A stretch of DNA of 64,000 bases from an uncultured Bacilli bacterium (GTDB lineage: Bacteria > Bacillota_I > Bacilli_A > RF39 > UBA660). Below, piece after piece: positions 34,255-43,216 of the stretch; position 1 is the first letter of the stretch; each line of letters starts with the position of its first letter. Under the pieces are notes generated by a model. The model had not been told where the DNA came from and made no database searches. It saw only the letters and a program-made list of their open reading frames with translations. The translations under genes were made by a program, and so were the position numbers. Where the stretch lies: the NCBI GenBank assembly GCA_934168005.1, contig CAKPMN010000002.1, positions 1 to 64,000 of the forward strand. Reading direction: 5' to 3'.

Positions 34255-34330
34255 GTACATTTTTAATTATCCCATATATAGTTATTGCTGGGAACAATAA
34301 CTAGAATCTATTTTAGAAGGGAAATGAGTT
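34255..34330 (+). promoter_or_regulatory. Ribosomal protein L13-type leader
   Basis: Leader of about 75 bases between the promoter and rplM with a perfect hairpin GTTATTG-CTGGGAA-CAATAAC (34281-34301). Bacilli carry an L13 leader that binds L13 for feedback control of rplM-rpsI. The position and hairpin fit; I cannot confirm the consensus. Confidence 0.5.
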
Positions 34331-34765
34331 ATGAAAGATACATATATGCCAACAAAAGCAACTATCGAACGTAATTGGTATGTAATTGACGCTGAAGGTG
34401 AAAATCTTGGACGTTTAGCTGTTAAAGCAGCAAATATCTTGAGAGGAAAACATAAGCCAACTTATACACCAAATATGGACTGTGGAGATTACGTTATAGT
34501 AATTAATGCATCAAAAATCAATTTAACTGGAAACAAATTAGAAGATAAAATCTATTATGATCACAGTGGATACACTGGAGGATTAAGAGAAAGAACAGCT
34601 AAAGTTATGAAAGAATCATATCCAGAAGAAATGATCGAAAGAGCAGTTAAAGGTATGCTTCCAAAAGGAAGACTTGGACGTCAAATGTACAAAAAATTAT
34701 TTGTTTATGCAGGTAGTGAACATCCACATCAAGCTCAACAACCTGTTGAGATGAAAGTTAAATAA
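34331..34765 (+). CDS. rplM: 50S ribosomal protein L13
   Basis: 144 residues. Signature stretches: [34 protein letters not shown], the L13 motif region [20 protein letters not shown] and a basic C-terminus. AGAAGGGAAATGAGTT precedes the ATG. Paired with rpsI after 12 bases, as in nearly all bacteria. Codons are noticeably less AT-biased at some positions than in accessory genes (several CGT for Arg), as expected for a highly expressed gene. Confidence 0.97.
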   Translation: MKDTYMPTKATIERNWYVIDAEGENLGRLAVKAANILRGKHKPTYTPNMDCGDYVIVINASKINLTGNKLEDKIYYDHSGYTGGLRERTAKVMKESYPEEMIERAVKGMLPKGRLGRQMYKKLFVYAGSEHPHQAQQPVEMKVK

Positions 34766-34777
34766 GGAGGGTTTTAA

Positions 34778-35197
34778 ATGGCTAACAATAAAGTTTATAC
34801 CGGAACAGGTAGAAGAAAATCATCTATCGCACAAGTAAAAATGGTTCCTGGAAAAGGAAAAATAACTGTAAATGGTAGAGATGTAAATGAATTCTTTCCA
34901 TACGAAACAAACGTTATGGATTTAAAACAACCTTTAGTAGCTACAGATACTGTTGAAACATTTGATATTGACGTAAAAGTAAACGGTGGTGGGTTCACTG
35001 GTCAAACTGGTGCTATCCGTCTTGGAATAACAAGAGCTTTATTAGATTATGATAAAGATAATGATCCAACAAGCGAAACAAGCTTTAGAAAAATTCTAAA
35101 GAGAGCTGGATTTGTTACTAGAGATGCAAGAATTAAAGAACGTAAGAAACCAGGTTTAAAAGCTGCACGTCGTGCTCCACAATTTTCAAAAAGATAG
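34778..35197 (+). CDS. rpsI: 30S ribosomal protein S9
   Basis: 139 residues. Typical features: [16 protein letters not shown] at the N-terminus, [16 protein letters not shown] in the centre, and the C-terminal tail ending in PQFSKR, which reaches the ribosomal P-site. TAAGGAGGG precedes the ATG. A terminator follows. Confidence 0.98.
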   Translation: MANNKVYTGTGRRKSSIAQVKMVPGKGKITVNGRDVNEFFPYETNVMDLKQPLVATDTVETFDIDVKVNGGGFTGQTGAIRLGITRALLDYDKDNDPTSETSFRKILKRAGFVTRDARIKERKKPGLKAARRAPQFSKR

Positions 35198-35203
35198 TAT
35201 GTA

Positions 35204-35231
35204 TCAAAAAGCCATTTATTTGGCTTTTTTT
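35204..35231 (+). terminator. Intrinsic terminator after rpsI
   Basis: Stem AAAAAGCCA/TGGCTTTTT with a TTTAT-type loop and more T. Confidence 0.85.
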
Positions 35232-35302
35232 CATCTACAAGTAATTTAATAAAAATAATATGTTATAATAAAAAAGAAATTATATAAAGTTTGGAGAGAA
35301 AT

Positions 35303-36187
35303 ATGAAAATAAGTAACGAATGGAAAGATTATATTTGCCTAGATGCAGGTGATGGAGAAAAACTGGAGTCTTGGAATGGAATAATTTTAAGAAGACCAGA
35401 TCCACAAGCAATATGGAAAGTTGAAAAAAACAACATGTGGAAAAATGTAGACGGACATTATCATAGAAGTACTACAGGTGGAGGTTCATGGGAATATAAG
35501 AAAAACATAAAAGAATCTTGGACAGTAAGCTATAAAGATCTAGTTTTTAAAATAGCCCCAACACCATTTAAACATACAGGATTATTTCCAGAACAAGCAA
35601 TTAACTGGGATTATATGATAGATAAAATAAGAAAATCAAATGGAGATGTAAAAGTATTAAATCTTTTCGCCTATACAGGAGGGGCAACAATGGCATGTTC
35701 ATATGCTGGAGCAGAAGAAGTAGTTCATGTTGATTCCTCAAAAGGAATGATAGAATGGGCTAAAGAAAACATGAGATTATCAAATTTAGAAAATAACCAT
35801 ATCAGATTTATTCAAGATGACTGTTTGAAATTTGTGGAAAGAGAAAAAAGAAGAGGAAGAAAATACGATTGTATAATCATGGATCCACCATCATACGGGA
35901 GAGGGCCAAATGGAGAAGTATGGAAATTTGAAGATAGCGTATATAAACTTATAGATGCGTGTATGGATATATTAAGTGATGACCCACTATTTTTTACAGT
36001 AAATTCATATACAACAGGAATATCTCCAATAGTTCTAGACAATATCTTAACAACAACTATATTAAAGAAATACCCAAATGGAGTAGTAGAAGCAGGAGAA
36101 GTTGGACTTCCTATAAAAAGAGATAATTTAATACTACCATGTGGTATATATGGTAGATGGGAAAAAAATAACAATACCGACAATTAG
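35303..36187 (+). CDS. Class I SAM-dependent rRNA methyltransferase (RlmI/RlmK-like)
   Basis: 294 residues from the ATG at 35303 (GGAGAGAA in front); an in-frame TTG at 35291 is part of that ribosome binding site. The SAM-binding core has LNLFAYTGGATMACSYAGA (motif I) and a VDSSKGMIEWAKENM helix (motif II). The catalytic MDPPSYGRGP fits the DPPxF/Y motif of N- or C5-methyltransferases acting on 23S rRNA. The N-terminal segment (ILRRPDPQAIW) is family-specific. No PUA domain is evident, unlike Escherichia RlmI. The target base is not predicted. Confidence 0.82.
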   Translation: MKISNEWKDYICLDAGDGEKLESWNGIILRRPDPQAIWKVEKNNMWKNVDGHYHRSTTGGGSWEYKKNIKESWTVSYKDLVFKIAPTPFKHTGLFPEQAINWDYMIDKIRKSNGDVKVLNLFAYTGGATMACSYAGAEEVVHVDSSKGMIEWAKENMRLSNLENNHIRFIQDDCLKFVEREKRRGRKYDCIIMDPPSYGRGPNGEVWKFEDSVYKLIDACMDILSDDPLFFTVNSYTTGISPIVLDNILTTTILKKYPNGVVEAGEVGLPIKRDNLILPCGIYGRWEKNNNTDN

Positions 36188-36237
36188 TAATAAATAATAA
36201 AAATGAAAAAGAAACATATAGTTAAATAGGTGATAAT

Positions 36238-36900
36238 ATGTCAAAAAAACTATATATTTCTTTTTTTATTGTATTAATAATTTTTCAATTCATAGTAATA
36301 AAATCATTTAAAGCTTTAGAAAAAAATGATTTTCCACTATTAGGTATAACTATTTATTTAGATCCAGGTCATGGTGGAATTGATAGTGGTACAACATATA
36401 AAGATATATACGAAAAAGATATTAATTTATCAATATCAAAAAAAATAAGAACCTATTTAGAAAAGGAAGGCGCAACAGTATATTTAACTCGAGATGGAGA
36501 TTACGATATATCGGTACCAGGATCAACCAATAAAAAAAGAAGCGATCTAACAAAAAGAAGCGAATTAATAAATAGGTCAAAATGTAATTTATTTATATCA
36601 ATTCACCAAAATTCAGATACATCATCAACATGGAGAGGGCCACAAGTATTTTATACACATGATTACAATAAAAAAATAGCAGAATTATTTCAAGAAGAAA
36701 TGAATAAGAAATTAAAAGGTGATAGAAAAGCTAAAGAAGTAAATTCGTTATTTTTACTTAATAAAATTAATGTTAAAGGAATACTCTTAGAAACAGGTTT
36801 CTTAAGTAATAGTCAGGATAGATATTTATTAAGACAAGAAGAATATCAAAATAAAATAGCATTTGTTGTAACTAACACGGTAAAAAAGATATTTAATTAA
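36238..36900 (+). CDS. cwlD: N-acetylmuramoyl-L-alanine amidase, CwlD-like
   Basis: 220 residues. One N-terminal helix (about 4-22) serves as anchor or signal. The Amidase_3 domain has the zinc ligands in YLDPGHGGIDSG, Glu in YEKDINLSIS and His in ISIHQNSD, and ends with the catalytic ILLETGFLSN. Length and layout fit CwlD, which prepares muramic-delta-lactam in spore cortex. The KKRSDLTKRSELINRS segment is CwlD-like. GGTGATAAT precedes the ATG. A general wall amidase is the alternative. Confidence 0.82.
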   Translation: MSKKLYISFFIVLIIFQFIVIKSFKALEKNDFPLLGITIYLDPGHGGIDSGTTYKDIYEKDINLSISKKIRTYLEKEGATVYLTRDGDYDISVPGSTNKKRSDLTKRSELINRSKCNLFISIHQNSDTSSTWRGPQVFYTHDYNKKIAELFQEEMNKKLKGDRKAKEVNSLFLLNKINVKGILLETGFLSNSQDRYLLRQEEYQNKIAFVVTNTVKKIFN

Positions 36901-36972
36901 AATAAAAGTGAAGCTTATGTGAAATTTGATAAAATTTATATAAAGTGTGGTATAATTACTTTGATGATAAGG

Positions 36973-36982
36973 AGAGATCTCT
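36973..36982. promoter_or_regulatory. Palindrome overlapping the ribosome binding site of the Abi gene
   Basis: AGAGATCTCT, a perfect ten-base palindrome placed between GGAG and the ATG at 36983. It could be an operator or a self-pairing site that affects translation. Confidence 0.4.
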
Positions 36983-37915
36983 ATGTCAAAGAAGGTATTT
37001 AGAAGTTTAGACGAGCAAATTGAAATTTTAAAGTCTAAAGGTTTAGTAATAGAAGATGAGCAATTAGCAAAAGAAATATTATTTCGCGAAAATTACTTTT
37101 TTATAAGTGGATATCGCCACTTATTCATGCGTTCGTTTCATGATAGACAGTTTATAGAAGGAACAACATTTGATGAACTATATACAACATTTTTATTTGA
37201 TAGAAAAATAAGAAATATAATGTTTCAGTATATATTAGTTGTTGAAAACAATGTTAAATCAATAGTTAGTTATCAACTATCAAAAAAATATGGTATAAAA
37301 GAGAAAGACTATTTAAATCCAAAAAACTTTACTCAAGATAGATTAAAGCAAAGACAAGTTCACGATATAATAGAAAAAATGAAAAGACAAATCAGAGTTA
37401 ATGGTAGACAACACACAGCAACAATGCACTACATAGATAATTATGGTTATATACCATTATGGATATTAGTTAAAGTCTTATCATTTGGAATATTATCAGA
37501 ATTTTATAACATATTAAAAAGTGAAGATGCACTAGCTATAGCTGATATATACAACATAGAAATAGAAGAGATGAGTATATATTTATCAATACTTGCAAAT
37601 TTTAGAAATTTATGTGCTCATGAAGACATTTTATATGATCATAGAACACAAAGAGAAATTCCAGATACAAAATATCATCATTTTTTAAATATAGAAATGA
37701 CAGATGATCATTATAATTATGGGAAAAATGATTTGTTTGCCGTTATCATTATAATGAAAAGAATGCTAACAAAAGATGAATTTAATGACTTTTTATTCCA
37801 AATAGGATATGAAATAGATATTCTAGAAAGTTCTATAAAAAGTGTCCCAGCATCACTTATCTTAAACAAAATAGGATTTCCTGATAACTGGAGACAAATA
37901 ACAGAAATAGATTAG
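36983..37915 (+). CDS. Abi_2-family (AbiD/AbiF-like) abortive infection protein
   Basis: 310 residues, all helical. The Abi_2 family fingerprint is seen in YRENYFFISGYRH-like ILFRENYFFISGYRHLF (residues about 32-48), FDRKIRNIMFQYILVVENNVKS and, near residue 211, a HEPN RNase motif Rx4H in NFRNLCAHEDILYDHR. HEPN Abi proteins cut RNA to halt phage growth, and the group is related to the nuclease of Cas13. It sits alone between cwlD and an HtrA protease. TATAAT at 36950-36955 and GGAG precede the start. A phage-defence role is inferred from family. Confidence 0.88.
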   Translation: MSKKVFRSLDEQIEILKSKGLVIEDEQLAKEILFRENYFFISGYRHLFMRSFHDRQFIEGTTFDELYTTFLFDRKIRNIMFQYILVVENNVKSIVSYQLSKKYGIKEKDYLNPKNFTQDRLKQRQVHDIIEKMKRQIRVNGRQHTATMHYIDNYGYIPLWILVKVLSFGILSEFYNILKSEDALAIADIYNIEIEEMSIYLSILANFRNLCAHEDILYDHRTQREIPDTKYHHFLNIEMTDDHYNYGKNDLFAVIIIMKRMLTKDEFNDFLFQIGYEIDILESSIKSVPASLILNKIGFPDNWRQITEID

Positions 37916-37923
37916 GAGGAAAT

Positions 37924-39036
37924 ATGAAGGATAAGAAAAAAATAGTAATCATTATAATAATATTAATTCTAATACTAACAGGATATTATGTTTACAAAAA
38001 AGACTTGTTAAGTAAACTCTTTAAAGAAAAAGTAACAACAGTAACAAATAAAGAAGTTACAGTAACAGATAAAGGAATAGCAGACGCAGTAGACAAGCTA
38101 TATGATGCTACTGTAATAGTTGAAGTCGGAAACAATAGCGATCAAATATCAGGATGGGGAAGTGGTTTTGTATATAAGACAGACTCAAAATACGGGTACA
38201 TATTAACAAACCATCATGTCATTGAAGATGCGAGATATATAAAAGTAGTAAGTACAAATGAAAAAGAAGTAGAAGGAACACTTATAGGAAGCGATAAATA
38301 TATGGATGTTGCAGTAGTAAGGGTTCCATTAGATAGTGTACAAAAGGTCGCATCAATTGGAAAAAGTGAGGATTTAAGACTTGGAGATACTGTATTTACA
38401 GTTGGAACACCAGTAAGTACAAACTATTCATTTACAGTAACAAGAGGAATATTAAGTGGTAAAAACAGATTATGTGAAATGTCATCTTCAAATAATCAGT
38501 TATATCAATATAGTCAAGAATCTTGGTATATAAATTTACTTCAAATAGATGCATCAATAAATGGAGGTAATTCAGGAGGCCCATTAGCTAACTCAAATGG
38601 AGAAGTAGTAGGTATTACAAATAGTAAATTAACAAGCTATTATTCTAGCTCTACAATTGAAAATATGGCTTTTGCAATTCCAATAGAAGATGCAATAAAT
38701 GTAGCAGAACAATTATTGGAAGATGGAGAAGTAACAAGACCATTACTTGGCGTTTCAACAGCAGAAGTTGATGCTGCTGTATCTGCTGGATTAATATCAA
38801 ATTCTAATTCTAAGGGAGCAGTAGTTGTAAAAGTAGCTGACGATTCAGTCGCAGATAAAGCTGGATTAGAAGAAGGGGATATTATCTTAAAATTAGGAGA
38901 CTATGAAGTAACTAATACTAAGTATTTAAAATATTATTTATATCGTTATAATGTTGGTGAAACTGTTAAAATAACATACCAAAGAAATGGTAAATCAAAA
39001 ACAGTAGACGTAAAATTAACAGATGAAGCAAAATAA
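37924..39036 (+). CDS. Membrane-anchored HtrA/DegP serine protease
   Basis: 370 residues. One N-terminal transmembrane helix (about 5-21) anchors the protease outside the cell. The trypsin-like domain has a complete triad: His in LTNHHVIEDA, Asp in YMDVAVVRV, Ser in NGGNSGGPLANS. A single PDZ domain follows (LGVSTAEVDAAVSAGL to ADKAGLEEGDIILKLGDYEV written in part). It handles misfolded exported proteins. GGAGGAAAT precedes the ATG, eight bases after the Abi gene, so the two could share a transcript. Confidence 0.94.
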   Translation: MKDKKKIVIIIIILILILTGYYVYKKDLLSKLFKEKVTTVTNKEVTVTDKGIADAVDKLYDATVIVEVGNNSDQISGWGSGFVYKTDSKYGYILTNHHVIEDARYIKVVSTNEKEVEGTLIGSDKYMDVAVVRVPLDSVQKVASIGKSEDLRLGDTVFTVGTPVSTNYSFTVTRGILSGKNRLCEMSSSNNQLYQYSQESWYINLLQIDASINGGNSGGPLANSNGEVVGITNSKLTSYYSSSTIENMAFAIPIEDAINVAEQLLEDGEVTRPLLGVSTAEVDAAVSAGLISNSNSKGAVVVKVADDSVADKAGLEEGDIILKLGDYEVTNTKYLKYYLYRYNVGETVKITYQRNGKSKTVDVKLTDEAK

Positions 39037-39058
39037 GATGGATAACATCTTATTTTTT
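39030..39058 (+). terminator. Intrinsic terminator after the HtrA gene
   Basis: Stem AAATAAGATG/CATCTTATTT with a GATAA loop and T-tract. Confidence 0.85.
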
Positions 39059-39107
39059 GTTCCTAAATATAAAGAATAATCATAAAATTTTATGAGGAGT
39101 GATAAAA

Positions 39108-40307
39108 TTGACGAAAATTGTAATAGATCCAGGTCATGGTGGTAGTGACAACGGAGCAAGTGGTAATGGGATTATTGAAAAAAATCTAACATTAGATATA
39201 TCAAAATATATGTATGATCAGTTTGATAAGTTAGGTATTCCAGTAAGTATAACAAGGACAACAGATGAAACATTGACCCCAACAGAAAGAGTAGAAAGAA
39301 TACTAGCGCCATATGGAAATAGTTCCGATGTGATTATAATATCAAATCACATAAATGCCGGAGGTGGTGATGGTGCAGAAGTAATATATGCATTAAGAAA
39401 TAATGGCACATTAGCTAATAAAGTTTTAGAAGAAATTCGTCTGGCAGGTCAAAATGTAAGAAAAGCATACCAAAGGAGATTACCAAGTGATACATCAAAA
39501 GACTATTATTTCATACACAGAAATACAGGAATTACAGAACCAATAATAGTAGAATATGGTTTTTTGGATAGTACATCAGATGATGTCAGCCAATTAAAGA
39601 ATAATTGGAGAGATTATGTAGATGCTGTTGTAAGAGGAGTTGCAGATTACACAGGGGTTGCCTATGATCAAGATGTAGAAGGAATATATGTAGTAAAAAG
39701 TGGAGATACGTTATACTCAATAGCTAGAAAATACAACACAACAGTAGATGAAATAAAAAGATTAAATGATTTGACTTCAAACACATTAACAATAGGAACA
39801 AAGCTTATAGTTCCAACAGAAAAAGAAGATGAATCAAAAGGAACTTATGTGGTTAAAGCAGGAGATACATTATATAAAATAGCAAATGCTAACAACGTAA
39901 CAGTAGCGGACATAATAAATGCTAATAATTTAACAAGTAATGTACTAAGTATAGGTCAAAAACTAATAATTCCATCAAAAAATCAAAATGTGCCAGATTC
40001 AAATTACATAAACCATACAGTAATAAAAGGAGATAATTTATATTCAATAGCTAGAAAGTATAACACAACAGTCCAAGAATTAATGAATATAAATAATCTA
40101 AAAAGCAATTTACTAAGTATAGGTCAAGTAATTAAAGTTCCAAAAACAACAAGCGATTCAAATACATCAAACAATGTTTACACAGTAAAATCCGGGGATA
40201 CACTTTACAGTATAGCCCGTAAATTTGGAAAAACAGTATCTGATATACAGAAAAATAATAATCTGTCTACAACAACACTATCAATAGGTCAAGAATTAAT
40301 AATATAA
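39108..40307 (+). CDS. N-acetylmuramoyl-L-alanine amidase with four LysM domains, no signal peptide
   Basis: About 399 residues from the TTG at 39108, eight bases after GAGGAG; an in-frame GTG at 39099 overlaps that site. The protein begins straight with the Amidase_3 domain (KIVIDPGHGGSDNGASG; SNHINAGGGDGAEV; IIVEYGFLD). Four LysM repeats follow (YVVKSGDTLYSIARKYNTTV, YVVKAGDTLYKIANANNVTV, HTVIKGDNLYSIARKYNTTV, YTVKSGDTLYSIARKFGKTV). There is no signal peptide or membrane helix. In spore formers such a protein would fit the mother cell, binding cortex peptidoglycan like SafA or SpoVID; that is inference. Confidence 0.9.
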   Translation: MTKIVIDPGHGGSDNGASGNGIIEKNLTLDISKYMYDQFDKLGIPVSITRTTDETLTPTERVERILAPYGNSSDVIIISNHINAGGGDGAEVIYALRNNGTLANKVLEEIRLAGQNVRKAYQRRLPSDTSKDYYFIHRNTGITEPIIVEYGFLDSTSDDVSQLKNNWRDYVDAVVRGVADYTGVAYDQDVEGIYVVKSGDTLYSIARKYNTTVDEIKRLNDLTSNTLTIGTKLIVPTEKEDESKGTYVVKAGDTLYKIANANNVTVADIINANNLTSNVLSIGQKLIIPSKNQNVPDSNYINHTVIKGDNLYSIARKYNTTVQELMNINNLKSNLLSIGQVIKVPKTTSDSNTSNNVYTVKSGDTLYSIARKFGKTVSDIQKNNNLSTTTLSIGQELII

Positions 40308-40317
40308 TTTAATAAAA

Positions 40318-40353
40318 TATAAAAAGCCAAGAATAAGTTTCTTGACTTTTATT
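40318..40353. terminator. Terminator between the LysM amidase and the convergent SleB/CwlJ gene
   Basis: Stem AAAAGCCAAGAA/TTCTTGACTTTT with one mismatch, then T-rich; both genes end here. Confidence 0.7.
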
Positions 40354-40355
40354 TT

Positions 40356-40784
40356 TTAATGTATTTCTGGACAGACACCGACATCTGGTTCATAAAAACA
40401 ATGATTTTTATACCTTCCTGTATTTCTCTGATTCCACCAAGTGCTTTTACATGCATCATTCCCACTAGGTGCATAAAACCACAAAGCATTTGTTGCAGGA
40501 TAATAATATTCTCCATTTAAAATTCTGTCAGCTAATTCACGCTCTTTAGTTGTAGGGTTAGAAAAAAACAAAGAACTATTAGTACCAGAGAATCCACCAG
40601 GATTTTGATAAACAACATCAGAAATAGTTCTGATATCTTTAAAAGTTAAACAAGATGCCAAAGCTCTATTTAGTATTACATTGCCAACCATAAGCATCCC
40701 TAGATTTCCTTCCCCAAGAGCCTCAGCTCTCATAAGTCTGGCAAGCAAATCTTTTTCTTTTGAAGTGTACTTTATTATACCCAT
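40356..40784 (-). CDS. Cell wall hydrolase, SleB/CwlJ family
   Basis: 142 residues with no signal peptide, which fits CwlJ rather than SleB. The Hydrolase_2 domain is complete: LLARLMRAEALGEGNLGMLM with the catalytic Glu, VGNVILNRALAS, VVYQNPGGFSGTNSS, ATNALWFYAP and a C-terminal NHCFYEP. In spores these enzymes break the cortex during germination. AGGTGATTAT lies before the ATG. It is divergent from the prepilin gene. Confidence 0.9.
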   Translation of the reverse strand: MGIIKYTSKEKDLLARLMRAEALGEGNLGMLMVGNVILNRALASCLTFKDIRTISDVVYQNPGGFSGTNSSLFFSNPTTKERELADRILNGEYYYPATNALWFYAPSGNDACKSTWWNQRNTGRYKNHCFYEPDVGVCPEIH

Positions 40785-40823
40785 ATAATCACCTATTTAA
40801 TTATATTCATTCAATATCCTTCG

Positions 40824-40852
40824 TTGACAGCTTTATTAGATTATAGTATAAT
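40824..40852 (+). promoter_or_regulatory. Promoter of the prepilin gene
   Basis: TTGACA (40824-40829), 17 bases, TATAAT (40847-40852); perfect match to a housekeeping consensus. Confidence 0.8.
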
Positions 40853-40874
40853 TTGATTATAAAATAGGAGGGAT

Positions 40875-41252
40875 ATGATGAATAAAAAGGGTTATACTCT
40901 AATTGAATTGTTAGCAGTATTATCAGTAATGGCTATCATTCTTTTAATTGCTATTCCTTCTATAACTAAACAACTGTCAGATATAGAAGAAAATAAGTAT
41001 ACACAGTTTAAACAAAATGTTTATCTAGCTGCAGAATCATATATAAACGCATATCCAACAAATTATGAAGTGTTAAAAATGGATGGTGGTACAGCTTGTA
41101 TAAATATAGCAAGTCTAATAGAAGATGGATGGATAAAAAGTTCATTTTCAAATCCAAAAACAAATAAAGCTATATCTTTAAAAAGCTCAGTAAAGGTTAC
41201 AAATAATTCCGGAGAATATATTTATAGATATTATCCAGATAAATTATGTTAA
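40875..41252 (+). CDS. Type IV prepilin-like protein
   Basis: 125 residues. The N-terminal prepilin signal MMNKKGYTLIELLAVLSVMA has the cleavage Gly, the +5 Glu and a hydrophobic helix to about residue 28, as in ComGC or type II secretion pseudopilins. A small domain follows with two Cys (TACINIAS and the terminal DKLC) that could form a disulfide. GGAGGGAT precedes the start; two ATG codons are adjacent. No pilus ATPase, platform or prepilin peptidase gene is nearby. It has its own consensus promoter and terminator. Confidence 0.88.
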   Translation: MMNKKGYTLIELLAVLSVMAIILLIAIPSITKQLSDIEENKYTQFKQNVYLAAESYINAYPTNYEVLKMDGGTACINIASLIEDGWIKSSFSNPKTNKAISLKSSVKVTNNSGEYIYRYYPDKLC

Positions 41253-41253
41253 A

Positions 41254-41281
41254 TAAAAGGTTTTAAACCTTTTTTTCTTTT
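41254..41281 (+). terminator. Intrinsic terminator after the prepilin gene
   Basis: Stem AAAAGGTTT/AAACCTTTT with a T-tract. Confidence 0.8.
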
Positions 41282-41309
41282 TTAATAGTATAATAAAGTA
41301 GGTGATTAA

Positions 41310-42248
41310 ATGAATAAGAAAGTTGTAGTACTAGGTGGTGGGACAGGAATGTCGACCCTACTTAGAGGTTTAAAGAAATTTCCAGTTGATATAACAGCTA
41401 TAGTATCAGTATGTGATGATGGAAGTAGTACAGGATTACTTAGAGAAGAATTTAATATAATAGCTGTAGGAGATATAAGAAAAGTTATAATTGCGCTTTC
41501 AGAAACAGAACCGCTTTTTGAAAGATTATTAAATTATAGATTTTCTAAAGAAAGCACATTGAATGGGCATCCTGTAGGAAATCTTCTTTTAACAGCCTTA
41601 TCAGATATAAGTGGAAATATGTCAGAGGGAATTGAAACAATAGGAAAAGTATTAAAGCTTAAAGGAAAAGTTTTACCATTAACTGATGATAGAGTTACAC
41701 TTATGGCAAAGATGAAGGATGGAGAAATTGTTGAAGGAGAACACAATATAACTGATTGTGAAAAAGTAATAGAAAAAGTATTTTATAAAGAAAATCCCAA
41801 AATAAATGATAAAGCATTACAAGCAATAGAAGAAGCTGATTTGATAATACTAAGTATGGGTAGCTTGTATACAAGTGTTATACCGAATTTACTGTCAGAA
41901 GAAATATTGAATAAGCTAGATGAAAGTAAAGCTAAGATAATGTATGTATGCAATATGATGACACAACCTGGAGAAACAGATCACTTTAAAGTAAGCGATC
42001 ATATAAATGTATTAAATAAATATCTTGGAAAAAAGAAAATAAGTGTCGTTTTAACTAATAAAGGAAGAATAAAAGAAGATATCTTAAAAGAATATGAGAT
42101 AAAGGAACAAAAAGATCAAGTAGAACTAGATAGAAAAAATATTAAAAATGTTAAGATAATTGCTTCAAATTATGTTACAATAGAAAACAATGTAATTAGA
42201 CACGACGCCGACAAAGTTTCTCTAGACATATTTAGCTATTTACTATAA
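41310..42248 (+). CDS. glmR: GlmR/YvcK, CofD-related carbon-partitioning factor
   Basis: 312 residues. The N-terminus VVVLGGGTGMSTLLRGLKKF and VSVCDDGSSTGLLREEF are the YvcK signature; later GHPVGNLLLTALSDI, ILSMGSLYTSVIPNLL and CNMMTQPGETD. In Bacillus YvcK binds UDP-GlcNAc and directs carbon to cell wall precursors through GlmS. The common order rapZ-glmR-whiA is here without rapZ: a promoter (TATAAT, then AGGTGATTAA) comes straight before glmR. whiA follows after 12 bases. Confidence 0.93.
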   Translation: MNKKVVVLGGGTGMSTLLRGLKKFPVDITAIVSVCDDGSSTGLLREEFNIIAVGDIRKVIIALSETEPLFERLLNYRFSKESTLNGHPVGNLLLTALSDISGNMSEGIETIGKVLKLKGKVLPLTDDRVTLMAKMKDGEIVEGEHNITDCEKVIEKVFYKENPKINDKALQAIEEADLIILSMGSLYTSVIPNLLSEEILNKLDESKAKIMYVCNMMTQPGETDHFKVSDHINVLNKYLGKKKISVVLTNKGRIKEDILKEYEIKEQKDQVELDRKNIKNVKIIASNYVTIENNVIRHDADKVSLDIFSYLL

Positions 42249-42260
42249 GGAGGTAATAAA

Positions 42261-43193
42261 ATGTCATTTACAAGTGAAGTTAAAAATGAAGTAAGTAAAT
42301 TAGATACAATGACATTAGAAAATGTTACCGAATTATCTGCAATATGTAGAAATATAGGAAATGTCACAAAGACTTCTTTAAAAATAACAACAGAAAATGC
42401 TGCAGTAGCAAGAAGAATATTCAACTTAATTAAAGAAACATATTTTGTTACTTGTAAGACAACAGTCAGAAGAGGATATAATTTTACTAAAAACTATATT
42501 TATATATTGGAAATACACTCTAAACAAAAAGAAATAATAGAAGATCTAAACTTAAAAAATAACATTCCAGAAGAGTATATGTACGCAGATGAATCTCTTA
42601 AAAGAGCATACCTAAGAGGTGTATTCTTAAGTTGTGGAAGTATAAATGACCCTAAAAAATCAAGATATCATTTAGAATTTTTAGTAGACAACCTTGAATA
42701 TGCAAATTTCGTATCAAATATGTTAAACGAATTTTATTTAAACAGTAAAGTAATACGCAGACAAAATAAATATATGATATATATGAAAGAAGCAGAAAAA
42801 ATAGGAGATTTTTTAAGAATACTAGAAACAAAAAACGCATTATTCTATTATGAAGATATGAGAATATATAGAGATCATAAAAATATGACAAATAGATTAA
42901 ATAATTGTGAACAAGCAAATGTAGATAAAATGATTTCAACAGCTTCATCACAAGTAAACGACATACTTTATCTACAAAAAAGATGTGCATTTGAATTACT
43001 AGATGAAAAGGTAAGAGAAGTGGCTGAATATAGATTGAAATATAAAGAAGCCTCACTTTTAGAATTAAGTGAAATAATAAGCCTAGAAACAGAACATAAA
43101 ATTACAAAGTCAGGTGTATACCATAGAATGGAAAAAATAAAAGAATTAGCTTCTAAAATAAGAGAAAAAGAGGACAACTTGAGGAAATTTTAG
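42261..43193 (+). CDS. whiA: DNA-binding protein WhiA
   Basis: 310 residues. The N-terminal LAGLIDADG-like half starts SFTSEVKNEVSKL and includes RAYLRGVFLSCGSINDP; the C-terminal helix-turn-helix includes QKRCAFELLDEKVREVAEYRL and GVYHRMEKIKELA. In Bacillus it helps coordinate division and chromosome segregation; in Streptomyces it is a sporulation regulator. AAGGAGG precedes the ATG. It shares the glmR transcript. Confidence 0.95.
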   Translation: MSFTSEVKNEVSKLDTMTLENVTELSAICRNIGNVTKTSLKITTENAAVARRIFNLIKETYFVTCKTTVRRGYNFTKNYIYILEIHSKQKEIIEDLNLKNNIPEEYMYADESLKRAYLRGVFLSCGSINDPKKSRYHLEFLVDNLEYANFVSNMLNEFYLNSKVIRRQNKYMIYMKEAEKIGDFLRILETKNALFYYEDMRIYRDHKNMTNRLNNCEQANVDKMISTASSQVNDILYLQKRCAFELLDEKVREVAEYRLKYKEASLLELSEIISLETEHKITKSGVYHRMEKIKELASKIREKEDNLRKF

Positions 43194-43216
43194 TATAATA
43201 AAAAAGAGGTGGACTT

